In this document: piece after piece, positions 16,520 through 24,451 of the stretch
How the letters are laid out: each line of letters begins with the position of its first letter
Numbering within the stretch: the first letter of the stretch is position 1
Made by a program: the position numbers and the translations under genes
Notes under the pieces: generated by a model
The model's database searches: none
What the model was told of the DNA's origin: nothing
What the model saw: the letters and a program-made list of their open reading frames with translations, nothing else
IMG/VR virus record: IMGVR_UViG_3300032296_000087
Location: 1 to 27,600 of that record
Source of the DNA: a virus
Strand: one strand, 5' to 3'
Length of the DNA: 27,600 bases

Positions 16520-17398
16520 ATGGGACTTCGATATACGGGCGGGATTCTCTCTGCTGGTTTAAACGGCATTAACTACCCTGTCACATCGGTGGAATACCTT
16601 GTCGTGGCTGGCGGGGGTGGTGGTGGTCATGCCCAAGCGGGTGGCGGTGGTGCGGGTGGTTTGTTAACTGCTACAGGGCTTTCTGTTGTTATTGGAACTG
16701 CGTACACAATAACAATTGGTGCTGGAGGTGCTGGTTCTACATCAACTGCCAATGGAGTAAATGGTTCTAATTCTGTTTTTAGCTCCATAACCGCAACGGG
16801 CGGTGGTGGTGGTGGTAGTGGTAGCGGCTCCGCTGGATCGGCTGGGGGTTCTGGTGGCGGCGGCGCGTACACTTCAGCCCCCGCTTCAAACGCAGGAGGC
16901 GCTGGTACTTCTGGACAAGGGAATGCAGGAGGCGCTGGTTTTACAAATAATTCTACTTATGCTAACGGCGGTGGCGGTGGCGGTGCAGGGAGCGTTGGCA
17001 CTAATGGAACTAATGGTATTGGCCCTGCTGGTAATGGTGGTACAGGTTTAGTTTCTAGTATTAGTGGCTCACAAATTCAATACGCTGGTGGAGGTGGGGG
17101 CGGCGCATATCAAGGGTCAACTTCAAACACACCCGGTCTTGGTGGTGGCGGTGGAGGCGGTTCAAGTTCTGCATTTACAACAGCATTTTCTGGATTAAAT
17201 AACACTGGCGGTGGCGGTGGTGGTGGAAGTGTTGTTGCTGGAGTATTTTCTGGCGGCGCAGGCGGCTCTGGCATCGTAATCCTACGCTACCCATCTTACT
17301 TAGCCCCTGCTACATCTACGACAGGCAGTCCTGAAATGGTTGTTACTGGTGGATGGCGCGTATACACATTTGTTGCATCTGGAACAATTACATTCTGA
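16520..17398 (+). CDS. Glycine-rich adhesin-like protein 1, one domain
   Basis: A 292-aa protein whose leader GGILSAGLNG precedes the domain starting VEYLVVAGGGG at residue 24. The domain alternates poly-Gly runs with short beta segments (AYTITIGAGGAG, SNSVFSSITATGGG) and holds the shared GTSGQGNAGGAG tag, then GGSGIVILRYP and a tail ending VASGTITF. Poly-Gly proteins with this look act as receptor-binding tips in T-even phages (S16 gp38), where Gly runs form type II helices. It is closely related to the gene at 19095 in both leader and tail. GGAGG precedes the ATG. Confidence 0.72.
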   Translation: MGLRYTGGILSAGLNGINYPVTSVEYLVVAGGGGGGHAQAGGGGAGGLLTATGLSVVIGTAYTITIGAGGAGSTSTANGVNGSNSVFSSITATGGGGGGSGSGSAGSAGGSGGGGAYTSAPASNAGGAGTSGQGNAGGAGFTNNSTYANGGGGGGAGSVGTNGTNGIGPAGNGGTGLVSSISGSQIQYAGGGGGGAYQGSTSNTPGLGGGGGGGSSSAFTTAFSGLNNTGGGGGGGSVVAGVFSGGAGGSGIVILRYPSYLAPATSTTGSPEMVVTGGWRVYTFVASGTITF

Positions 17399-17404
17399 GG
17401 ATAT

Positions 17405-19093
17405 ATGGCACAAGGTATTTTTACACTCAGACAAGTTAACCAAGCCATTCGTCAAGGCGCATGGTCAGCATTTAATCCACCTCAGTGGGTGGAGTATCTT
17501 TGCGTTGCTGGTGGTGGTTCTGGTGGTGGGAATATATCAACTGTCGCATTGACTGGCGGAGGCGGGGGCGGTGCTGGTGGTTTGTTGACGGGAATAAGTC
17601 CAGTGACTGCTGGTTCTTCTTACACTGTGACTGTAGGCGCTGGTGGTACAGGGTCATCTAGCGCCCAAGGAACTTCTGGTGTTAACTCTGTATTTGGTTC
17701 TATTACATCTACTGGCGGCGGTGCTGGTGGTAATCAGCCACCTTCTGGAACCACTGGTGTTACTGGATTGTCTGGCGGTTCAGGTGGTGGTGGTAGTTCT
17801 ACTAGCGCATTAGACCCCGGCCCCGCTGGTTCTGGCACTAGTGGTCAAGGTAATGCTGGCGGAACAGGAACTTACACATCTAGTGCTTATGGCGGTGGCG
17901 GTGGTGGCGGTGCTGGGACAGTTGGCTTAAATGGAACAAGTGCTATTGGGGGCAACGGCGGCGCAGGTATTGCTTCTGCTATTACAGGAACTGTAACTAC
18001 TTACGCTGGAGGTGGCGGTGCTGGCACATACACCGCTGGAACATTAGGGGTAGGCGGTGTTGGTGGCGGGGGGAATGCCGCAAGGGGTGGTACATCAGGT
18101 AGCGGAACCGTTAATACTGGCGGTGGTGGTGGTGGTAATGGTGGTACTACAACGGCAACGGCTGGCGGATCAGGCGGTTCAGGCATCGTAGTAGTCAGAT
18201 ACCCCGGCTCTGTGCAGTTTTACACTGGTGGAATAGTTTCCGCTAATGGCGGGTATGTCATACATACATTTACATCTTCTGGAACATTGGCTCCTACTAC
18301 GCCAACTCCCGCAACAACAAATGTTTTTGTGTTTACTAGTTCTACAGTATGGATTGCACCAGCGGGTGCTACGCAAGTTGAATACTTGGTTGTTGCTGGT
18401 GGTGCAGGCAGTGTTCAAGGTTTTGGTGAAGGTGCGGGTGGTGGCGGAGCAGGTGGATTCAGAACAGCCACAGGACTATCTGTAACTGCTGGAACAGCTT
18501 ACACGGTGACGGTAGGTGCTGGCGGTGCTGGCTCTACTTCTATTAGTGCTCAATACGGAGGTTCTGGAAGTAACTCTGTATTTTCTTCCATAACATCTGG
18601 AGGTGGCGGTAGCGGTGCTTCTGGGTCAAATGGAAATGGAATAGGTCAAGCTGGCGGGTCAGGCGGTGGTGGTGGGCCAATTTCAACTGGAACTGGCGGA
18701 TCAGGCAATAATCCATCAACATCACCAAGCCAAGGTAATAATGGCGGAGATAGTTTTAGCACTGGCGCGTTTGCTGGTGGTGGCGGCGGTGGAGCAGGGG
18801 CAGTTGGCGGTACTGCCACGGCAGTTCAAGCAGGTAATGGTGGAAATGGTTCTGCCGCAACCGCAAATCTTGGTGGCGCAACTTATGCAGGTGGTGGAGG
18901 TGGTGGCGCGTATTACGCAACAGTTGCTCAAGGTATGGGTGGTACTGGCGGCGGCGGTAATGGTTCTAATTACTTAGGTGGTTATGGAGCAACATCTGGA
19001 ACAGACAACACAGGTGGCGGCGGTGGCGGCGGTGCTAATGGCAGAATTCCCGGCAACGGCGGCTCTGGCATTGTGATTATTAAATGGAGTTGA
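17405..19093 (+). CDS. Glycine-rich adhesin-like protein 2, two domains
   Basis: A 562-aa protein with a different leader (MAQGIFTLRQVNQAIRQGAW). Domain A begins VEYLCVAGGGS at residue 29, and domain B begins VEYLVVAGGAG at residue 325. The linker is FTSSGTLAPTTPTPATTN, then a WIAPAGATQ strand before domain B. Domain A has GTSGQGNAGG; domain B has SPSQGNNGG instead. The end is GGSGIVIIKWS. The same leader type, two-domain plan and ending recur in the gene at 20866, so the two are paralogues. The GAGGAT ribosome site starts within the previous stop. A role in host binding is inferred. Confidence 0.72.
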   Translation: MAQGIFTLRQVNQAIRQGAWSAFNPPQWVEYLCVAGGGSGGGNISTVALTGGGGGGAGGLLTGISPVTAGSSYTVTVGAGGTGSSSAQGTSGVNSVFGSITSTGGGAGGNQPPSGTTGVTGLSGGSGGGGSSTSALDPGPAGSGTSGQGNAGGTGTYTSSAYGGGGGGGAGTVGLNGTSAIGGNGGAGIASAITGTVTTYAGGGGAGTYTAGTLGVGGVGGGGNAARGGTSGSGTVNTGGGGGGNGGTTTATAGGSGGSGIVVVRYPGSVQFYTGGIVSANGGYVIHTFTSSGTLAPTTPTPATTNVFVFTSSTVWIAPAGATQVEYLVVAGGAGSVQGFGEGAGGGGAGGFRTATGLSVTAGTAYTVTVGAGGAGSTSISAQYGGSGSNSVFSSITSGGGGSGASGSNGNGIGQAGGSGGGGGPISTGTGGSGNNPSTSPSQGNNGGDSFSTGAFAGGGGGGAGAVGGTATAVQAGNGGNGSAATANLGGATYAGGGGGGAYYATVAQGMGGTGGGGNGSNYLGGYGATSGTDNTGGGGGGGANGRIPGNGGSGIVIIKWS

Positions 19094-19094
19094 A

Positions 19095-19997
19095 ATGAGT
19101 CAAACTTTATTAGGTGGATTCCTTTCCGCAACCTTTAACCCACTGTCTGGTACAACTACCGCAGTTGAATATTTAGTGGTTGCTGGTGGAGGTGGTGCTG
19201 GCGGTGGTGGCGGAGGAGCAGGTGGTCTTTTGACTGCGGCTGGTTTTTCTGTTGCGGCTGGTTCTGCTTTAACTGTGACCGTGGGTGCTGGTGGTGCTGG
19301 TGGTACTTATGCAAGTGGCGCAGTTAGTAATGGAGTCAGTGGTAGCAATTCTGTTTTTAGTTCTATTACCTCTATTGGTGGTGGTTATGGTGGTGGCCCA
19401 AATAGCACTACTAACGGCGCTTCTGGCGGATCAGGTGGTGGCGGTAGCCAAGATGGTAGCGGGAGCGGATCAACTGGAGGCGCTGGAACATCTGGTCAAG
19501 GCAATGCTGGTGGTGGCTCTGGTGGGGTTTACCCGCCCGGTTACTTTGCCGCAGGCGGTGGTGGTGGCGCAGGCTCTGTTGGTGGAAATTCATTAGTAGT
19601 TTCTTCTGGCTCTTTGGGTGCTGGTGGCAATGGTGGAACTGGGTTTTGCTCAACCATTACGGGTGCAAGAGTCTTTTACGCTGGAGGTGGCGGTGGTGGT
19701 TCTAGTACAAACACATCCACTTTAACTACTGGTGGACTTGGTGGAGGCGGTGGCGGGGGTAATGGTGGTTTAGCTCCTTCGCAGTCTGGCATTTCTGGTA
19801 CTGCAAATACAGGTGGAGGTGGCGGTGGTGGAGAATTTGAATCATCTTTTGGCGGTAATGGTGGTTCTGGAATTGTCATCATTCGTTATCCTCAATCTTT
19901 ATTACCACCTACTTCCACAACAGGAAGCCCTCAGATAAACTACTCTGATGGGTATCAGATTTACACTTGGACATCTTCTGGCACTATTACTTTTTAA
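19095..19997 (+). CDS. Glycine-rich adhesin-like protein 3, one domain
   Basis: A 300-aa paralogue of the gene at 16520: the leader GGFLSATFNP matches GGILSAGLNG, the domain starts VEYLVVAGGGG at residue 24, it keeps GTSGQGNAGGGSG, and the tail (TSTTGSPQINYSDGYQIY, ending SSGTITF) lines up with TSTTGSPEMVVTGGWRVY. Its start follows the previous stop by one base, with a TGGAGT ribosome site inside the upstream gene. The order one-domain then two-domain is repeated here, apart from the two genes inserted after it. Confidence 0.72.
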   Translation: MSQTLLGGFLSATFNPLSGTTTAVEYLVVAGGGGAGGGGGGAGGLLTAAGFSVAAGSALTVTVGAGGAGGTYASGAVSNGVSGSNSVFSSITSIGGGYGGGPNSTTNGASGGSGGGGSQDGSGSGSTGGAGTSGQGNAGGGSGGVYPPGYFAAGGGGGAGSVGGNSLVVSSGSLGAGGNGGTGFCSTITGARVFYAGGGGGGSSTNTSTLTTGGLGGGGGGGNGGLAPSQSGISGTANTGGGGGGGEFESSFGGNGGSGIVIIRYPQSLLPPTSTTGSPQINYSDGYQIYTWTSSGTITF

Positions 19998-20006
19998 GGA
20001 GCAAAC

Positions 20007-20357
20007 ATGAGCCATTTCGCTAAAGTAGAAAACGGTGTAGTGACGCAAGTCATCGTCATCGAAAAAGCAGTTCTTGACCTTGGTCACTGGGGCGACCCAG
20101 CATCTTGGGTTCAAACTTCATACAACACTTCTGGTGGAGTTCACTCGCAAGGTGGTACGCCACTGCGTAAGAATTACGCGGGTGTTGGAATGTTGTATGA
20201 CGGTGTAGGTTTCTATGCCCCACAGCCTTTTCCAAGCTGGACTAAAAACGAAGCCACATACCATTGGGAAGCCCCAACGCCTATGCCCGTAGTTGAAGGT
20301 AAGCGCTTTAGCTGGGATGAGCCAACATTGTCATGGGTTGAAATTACAATCGCGTAA
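20007..20357 (+). CDS. Small fibre-associated phage protein, 116 aa
   Basis: AAGGAG precedes the ATG. The product starts MSHFAKVENGVVTQVIVIE and contains DPASWVQTSYNTSGGVH, PLRKNYAGVGMLYDGVGFY and a Trp-rich end (PFPSWTKNEATYHWEAP, SWDEPTLSWVEI). I know this pattern as a short protein recurring beside fibre genes in cyanophages and other environmental phages; its job is not established. It separates two glycine-rich genes. Its stop is followed one base later by the homing endonuclease ATG. Confidence 0.65.
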   Translation: MSHFAKVENGVVTQVIVIEKAVLDLGHWGDPASWVQTSYNTSGGVHSQGGTPLRKNYAGVGMLYDGVGFYAPQPFPSWTKNEATYHWEAPTPMPVVEGKRFSWDEPTLSWVEITIA

Positions 20358-20358
20358 T

Positions 20359-20856
20359 ATGCCAAGAAAAGCGTTGCCATTGCCGTCAATAGAATTGCTT
20401 CATTCTCTGTTTGTTATAGAGGATGGCGTTCTATTGAACAAAGTTGACCGCAAAATGGTCAAAGCTGGTCAACGATCTGGTTGTGAAAAAGATGGATACA
20501 TCTGGGTCAAAGTTAATAGTCAGCGGTATTCTGCTCACCGTTTAATTTTCCTAATGCACCACGGCTATTGCCCTGAATATGTTGACCACGTTGATGGCAA
20601 CGGTTTAAACAACCATATTGAAAATTTACGCCCAGCTACGTTATCTCAAAACAAAGCAAACCAATCCGTATACAGCAATAATATGTCTGGTGTAAAAGGC
20701 GTTTATTGGTGTCAACCCAAGAACTCATGGGTTGCCCAAATTGGTTTCAATAATCGGCGCAGAACATTAGGCACGTTTGCAACCAAAGATTTGGCGGCAG
20801 AATTTATTGCTTTAGTTCGTGAAGAATTACACGGGCAGTTTGCTCGTCACGCATAA
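20359..20856 (+). CDS. HNH homing endonuclease with AP2 DNA-binding domain
   Basis: HNH/AP2 enzymes cut DNA and spread their own gene by gap repair. The 165-aa product has an HNH core: AHRLIFLMHHGYCPEYVDHV, with DHVDGNGLNN and NLRPATLSQNKANQS following. Then comes an AP2-type domain, SGVKGVYWCQPKNSWVAQIG with NRRRTLGTFATKDLAAEFI. I chose ATG 20359 rather than 20293, which would overlap the previous gene by 65 bases. There is no visible ribosome site. The gene stands alone between adhesin-related genes and interrupts no reading frame I can see, so it is a free-standing mobile gene; codon use is more A/T-rich than its neighbours. Confidence 0.82.
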   Translation: MPRKALPLPSIELLHSLFVIEDGVLLNKVDRKMVKAGQRSGCEKDGYIWVKVNSQRYSAHRLIFLMHHGYCPEYVDHVDGNGLNNHIENLRPATLSQNKANQSVYSNNMSGVKGVYWCQPKNSWVAQIGFNNRRRTLGTFATKDLAAEFIALVREELHGQFARHA

Positions 20857-20865
20857 GGAATTATC

Positions 20866-22590
20866 ATGCCCCCTCAATACAGTGGAATGTGGACGCTAAG
20901 TCAAGTAAGTCAAGCTGTAAAAGACTTGAATTGGACGGGCATTCCTCCGTCTGTTGTTGAGTATCTAATTGTTGCTGGTGGTGGCGGCGGCGGTAGTGAC
21001 GGCTCAGGAATTCAACAGACGGGCGGCGGTGCTGGTGCGGGTGGATTGCTTGCTGGTTACGCTGGCCTCACATTAGGCGCTTCTTACTTTGTAACTGTAG
21101 GCGCTGGCGGCACTGCTTCATTGGGAGCCACATCTACTAATGGTGGAAACTCTGTTTTTGATGCCACATCTTCTGCGGCTACTACAGGGCGTATTGTTGC
21201 AACTGGCGGTGGCTACGGCGGAAGATACGGACAAGTTGGTAACTCTGGTGGTTCTGGGGGCGGGGCAGGTTCTACTGGTTTGACTGGTTCTGCGGGAACT
21301 TCTGGCCAAGGAAATGCCGGTGGAAATTCCAATACTGGCGGTTATCCAAACCTTGCTTCAGGCGGCGGTGGGGGAGCAGGGACTATTGGGCTAAATGCAA
21401 ACAATGGTAACAATGCTGGCGGTAACGGCGGTGCGGGTATTGCAAGTTCAATTAGCGGGGCAGTAACTGCATACGCAGGCGGTGGTGGCGGTGGAAACTA
21501 TTCCGCTGGAACTGCTGGCGCATCGGTTGGTGGTGTTGGCGGTGGCGGTGCAGGTGGTATTTATTCTGGAAGTGTTGACCCAATAGCTGGGACAGCAAAT
21601 ACTGGTGGCGGTGGCGGAGGCGGATCAAACGGCAGGGCTGGAGCTACAGGCGGTTCAGGCGTTGTCATTCTTCGCTACCCCGGCTCAATTCAATATTTTA
21701 CTGGTGGCACAGTAACTTTAAGTGGCATTAACCCAAATGGTTCTTTTGTTGTCCACACATTTACTTCTTCAGGTACTTTAGCGCCAACTACACCTATAAA
21801 TTTAGCAACAATAGCTCCAGCAAATACAACAATTTTTTATTCATCAGGCGTTTGGGTTGCCCCTGTTGGCGCTACACAGGTTGAATACTTGGTGGTTGCT
21901 GGTGGTGGTGGTGGGGGCGGTAGACGAGGCGGTGGTGGTGGCGCTGGTGGATACCGTACAGCCACAGGTTTATCGGTTACTGCGGGAACTGCTTACGTAG
22001 TTACGATTGGTGCTGGAGGAAATGGCGGCAATGGTGGTGGCGGTGCGGCTGTAACTGGAACAAGCGGTGCTAATTCAATATTTAGTTCTATTACTGCAAC
22101 TGGCGGCGGCGGCGGCGGCGGCGATGGAAACGCAACATACGGCGTTGGGTTAAATGGCGGTTCTGGTGGCGGAGGTTCTGGCTATGCTGGAGGCTCTGCA
22201 TCTCCAAGCGGTCAAGGCAATAATGGTGGCGCAGGAAGCAACTCACCATCAAATTATGGTGGCGGTGGCGGTGGTGGAGCATCTGCCGTAGGTGTGGCTG
22301 GAACAACAACTACTGGCGGTAATGGAGGCGCTGGTACTGCATCTTCTTTGTCAGGAGCGTCTACTACTTATGCAGGTGGTGGCGGTGGCGGTACTTATCA
22401 AGGCGGGACTGCTGGTACTGGAGGTGCTGGTGGTGGCGGTGGCGGTGGGACTGGTGGAACGGATAACAACGGAACTGCTGGAACTTTTAACACAGGTGGG
22501 GGCGGTGGAGGCGGTTCTATTCAGTCGGATACATCCAACAGAGGTGGCGGTAATGGCGGCTCTGGCATCGTAATCATCAAGTGGAGCTAA
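20866..22590 (+). CDS. Glycine-rich adhesin-like protein 4, two domains
   Basis: A 574-aa paralogue of the gene at 17405: the leader WTLSQVSQAVKDLNW matches FTLRQVNQAIRQGAW, domain A starts VEYLIVAGGGG at residue 31, the linker FTSSGTLAPTTPINL leads to WVAPVGATQ, domain B starts VEYLVVAGGGG at residue 339, and it ends GGSGIVIIKWS. Domain A carries GTSGQGNAGG; domain B carries SPSGQGNNGG, as in the paralogue. AAGGA precedes the ATG. It is the last of the glycine-rich set, directly before the lysis genes. Confidence 0.72.
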   Translation: MPPQYSGMWTLSQVSQAVKDLNWTGIPPSVVEYLIVAGGGGGGSDGSGIQQTGGGAGAGGLLAGYAGLTLGASYFVTVGAGGTASLGATSTNGGNSVFDATSSAATTGRIVATGGGYGGRYGQVGNSGGSGGGAGSTGLTGSAGTSGQGNAGGNSNTGGYPNLASGGGGGAGTIGLNANNGNNAGGNGGAGIASSISGAVTAYAGGGGGGNYSAGTAGASVGGVGGGGAGGIYSGSVDPIAGTANTGGGGGGGSNGRAGATGGSGVVILRYPGSIQYFTGGTVTLSGINPNGSFVVHTFTSSGTLAPTTPINLATIAPANTTIFYSSGVWVAPVGATQVEYLVVAGGGGGGGRRGGGGGAGGYRTATGLSVTAGTAYVVTIGAGGNGGNGGGGAAVTGTSGANSIFSSITATGGGGGGGDGNATYGVGLNGGSGGGGSGYAGGSASPSGQGNNGGAGSNSPSNYGGGGGGGASAVGVAGTTTTGGNGGAGTASSLSGASTTYAGGGGGGTYQGGTAGTGGAGGGGGGGTGGTDNNGTAGTFNTGGGGGGGSIQSDTSNRGGGNGGSGIVIIKWS

Positions 22591-22592
22591 CC

Positions 22593-22688
22593 ATGTGGGA
22601 CTGGGTCGAAGCATTTATTGCGGCGACTCTTTTAGTTGCCTTTGTGTTGTTTTGCTCTTACATCATTGCATGGAGTTGGGCGTGGTAA
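22593..22688 (+). CDS. Tiny membrane peptide, 31 aa
   Basis: MWDWVEAFIAATLLVAFVLF continues into CSYIIAWSWAW: one acidic turn, one transmembrane segment and a Trp-rich end. GGAG lies seven bases before the ATG. Its stop is immediately followed by the next ATG (TAAATG). It is the first gene of the lysis region, so a small holin, antiholin or holin-modulating peptide is possible. Function not shown by sequence. Confidence 0.55.
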   Translation: MWDWVEAFIAATLLVAFVLFCSYIIAWSWAW

Positions 22689-22976
22689 ATGCGTTGGCTC
22701 ATACTGTTACTGCTGTTAGGGCTAGTTGGAGCCGTAGCCAAGAATGGCTGTTATGTGCGCGAGTTCTATGGCATAGGCTACACAATCCACAACCCATCCG
22801 AGCGCCATCAGCAGATGATTGCTTGGCTAAAAAACAATGCACCTCATTGCAAATCAGAAGATTATGTATTGATTTGGAACAACTTGCCTATGTGGGCAGG
22901 TACAGCAGACTCGGCAGAAACTAGGGCGTTGATTATCCATGGATACCAACAAGCAATTGAGCGAGAGAAGAAATGA
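22689..22976 (+). CDS. Exported protein of unknown function in lysis region
   Basis: The 95-aa product starts with a signal-like MRWLILLLLLGLVGAVAKNG, with cleavage plausible after AVA. The mature part has CYVREFYGIGYTIHN, ERHQQMIAWLKNNAPHC (two Cys that could pair) and VLIWNNLPMWAGTADS. No known hydrolase or spanin signature is visible. The Cys at 21 lacks a proper lipobox, so it is probably not a lipoprotein. It is coupled on both sides: stop-start adjacency upstream and ATGA overlap downstream. Family members beside phage lysis genes are familiar to me but uncharacterised. Confidence 0.6.
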   Translation: MRWLILLLLLGLVGAVAKNGCYVREFYGIGYTIHNPSERHQQMIAWLKNNAPHCKSEDYVLIWNNLPMWAGTADSAETRALIIHGYQQAIEREKK

Positions 22977-23212
22977 AAGTCAGTTACGACAAGTGGTATC
23001 CAGTCGTGCAACCGATGGCTTCTACGCAACAAGAAGTTTTTATAAAGCGAATTGAAAAACAGAACGCTGAACGGGCAAATCAGGTACAGGTGGACAACCG
23101 AGTTAAGAAGTTTCACCAGTATGAGTATGAAATTTATGAGTACAGGATGCGTCAGATAACCCTGAACATCCAGATCAACAACTTAAAACGGGAAATAGAC
23201 AAGTTGGTTTAA
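22973..23212 (+). CDS. Small charged helical protein, 79 aa
   Basis: Starts at the ATGA overlap with the previous gene. Sequence MKVSYDKWYPVVQPMASTQ leads to a highly charged coiled coil (FIKRIEKQNAERANQVQ; ending LKREIDKLV). There is no signal peptide or membrane span, so a cytosolic role in lysis control or assembly is possible. Not recognised. TAA is followed one base later by the next ATG. Confidence 0.58.
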   Translation: MKVSYDKWYPVVQPMASTQQEVFIKRIEKQNAERANQVQVDNRVKKFHQYEYEIYEYRMRQITLNIQINNLKREIDKLV

Positions 23213-23213
23213 T

Positions 23214-23957
23214 ATGGTTACAGCAAAGAAAACAACTTCTAAAGCGCCAGCCAAGGTAGCGCCTGTTAAGCGGCGTACACCCAAGCCTAAAGCAGAGCAG
23301 ACAATCAATGTGTCTGTTGCCGCACCAACTGCATCTAAACCTGAAGCCAAAAAAGACGACAGCGCTCTTGGTAAAGTCATTGGTTTGATTGAGTGGGTAG
23401 ATAACCCTTTTAAACTGTTTACGGTCATCCTGTTGTCGTTCTTAGCCTTTGCTGGATACTTTGCGTGGGACTCCCGTCAAGTCATCCTTCACGCTATTAC
23501 CACGCAGGACAAAATGCCTCAGTTGGCGAAGCAAGAAAATTTGCTTGTCCCTGCTCGTAGCCTTATGAAAGATGTCGATGGAATTGTTGTTTTGATTCAC
23601 AAGGCCAATTTGTCGACCAACAGCCGTACAACTGTGTTGGCCTTAAACGCTGATGGGTCACGAGAAAAGTCTGTTGAGGGATCAATTACTTCCTTGTTTA
23701 ACGCCTCATCAGACCGCAATAGCGCCATGGTTGCTATGCTAAATGGGGAAGTCCTATGTGAAGACTTCAACCCCTCGTCTAAAGTAGGTGAGTGGGGAGC
23801 AAAACAAGGTGTTAAGTTTATGTGTAGAGGCTCCATCCCCCCAGATATGGGTAAATTTGCAGGGTATGTAGCAATTGGATTTAAAAACAAGCCAGAGGAT
23901 ATTGCGGCTCTAAAGACCCGCATTAACTTGGCGGCAACTGATATGTCAGAGGAGTAA
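23214..23957 (+). CDS. Single-span membrane protein in lysis region
   Basis: The 247-aa product has a basic, Pro/Lys/Ala-rich N-terminus (about 1-50), one transmembrane segment at ~65-84 (FKLFTVILLSFLAFAGYFAW) and a globular C-terminal domain (about 90-247) with LAKQENLLVPARSL and DVDGIVVLIHKANLSTNSRT. Orientation by positive-inside rule puts the C-terminal domain in the periplasm. It does not look like a Rz-type spanin, whose periplasmic part is coiled coil. It sits right before the holin. A role in lysis or superinfection blocking is inference. Confidence 0.6.
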   Translation: MVTAKKTTSKAPAKVAPVKRRTPKPKAEQTINVSVAAPTASKPEAKKDDSALGKVIGLIEWVDNPFKLFTVILLSFLAFAGYFAWDSRQVILHAITTQDKMPQLAKQENLLVPARSLMKDVDGIVVLIHKANLSTNSRTTVLALNADGSREKSVEGSITSLFNASSDRNSAMVAMLNGEVLCEDFNPSSKVGEWGAKQGVKFMCRGSIPPDMGKFAGYVAIGFKNKPEDIAALKTRINLAATDMSEE

Positions 23958-23959
23958 CT

Positions 23960-24451
23960 ATGTTTGAAGTATTTGGTGGAATATTAGGTGGGGCGTTAGG
24001 TGGAATTTTTCGCTTGGCTCCTGAAGTTCTTAAGTTCTTTGACAAAAAGAACGAACGGTCGCATGAAATGCTCATGTTTGCCCGCCAGTGTGAACTGGAG
24101 CAAATCAGAGGTCAAATGAAGCTGGCTGAGATTGGGGCACAACGGGAGGCGGCAGTTGATGTAGGGGTCATGGATGCCTTTAATTCTGCAATTGAGCAAC
24201 AAGCATCGATGGTCAAAGCCGCAGGTGGCTGGGCGGCTAGTTTGTCTGCATCTGTTCGTCCTGTCGTAACTTACTGGATTCTTTTGGTCTGGTCTTTTGT
24301 GCATCTGTGGTTTGGTTGGAACTCATGGATTGCAGGTGCGGCTCCTATGGAAGTATTTAAGATGATGATGTCGCCTGACTTCTCAGCACTCTTGGCTGGA
24401 ACAATTAACTATTGGTTCCTCGATAGAACTCTGAAACAGCGTGGGCTATGA
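23960..24451 (+). CDS. Holin, GTA-type 3-TM family
   Basis: Holins permeabilise the inner membrane so the lysozyme reaches the cell wall. The 163-aa product matches the 'holin of 3 TMs' family seen in gene-transfer agents and phages: a Gly-rich hydrophobic start (FGGILGGALGGIF), a charged helical stretch with cytosolic look (residues ~25-90), then SVRPVVTYWILLVWSFVHLW with a second span ending in TINYWFLDRTLKQRG, where RPxxTYW and W/YWFxDRT are characteristic. GAGGAG precedes the ATG. Its stop overlaps the lysozyme start (ATGA), so both are made together. Confidence 0.78.
   Translation: MFEVFGGILGGALGGIFRLAPEVLKFFDKKNERSHEMLMFARQCELEQIRGQMKLAEIGAQREAAVDVGVMDAFNSAIEQQASMVKAAGGWAASLSASVRPVVTYWILLVWSFVHLWFGWNSWIAGAAPMEVFKMMMSPDFSALLAGTINYWFLDRTLKQRGL

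Noticed and set aside
18001-18186. Proline-rich minus-strand frame and Val/Ala-rich shifted frames in the glycine-rich genes
   Set aside because: They are simple consequences of GGN codon runs read in other frames.
17405-22590. Glycine-rich repeats as a CRISPR array or a diversity-generating retroelement
   Set aside because: Repeats are in-frame coding units without regular spacers, and no reverse transcriptase, cas gene or template repeat is present.
22689-22760. Lipoprotein (Rz1-like spanin) call for the exported 95-aa protein
   Set aside because: The residues before Cys21 (AKNG) do not form a lipobox, and the mature part is not proline-rich.
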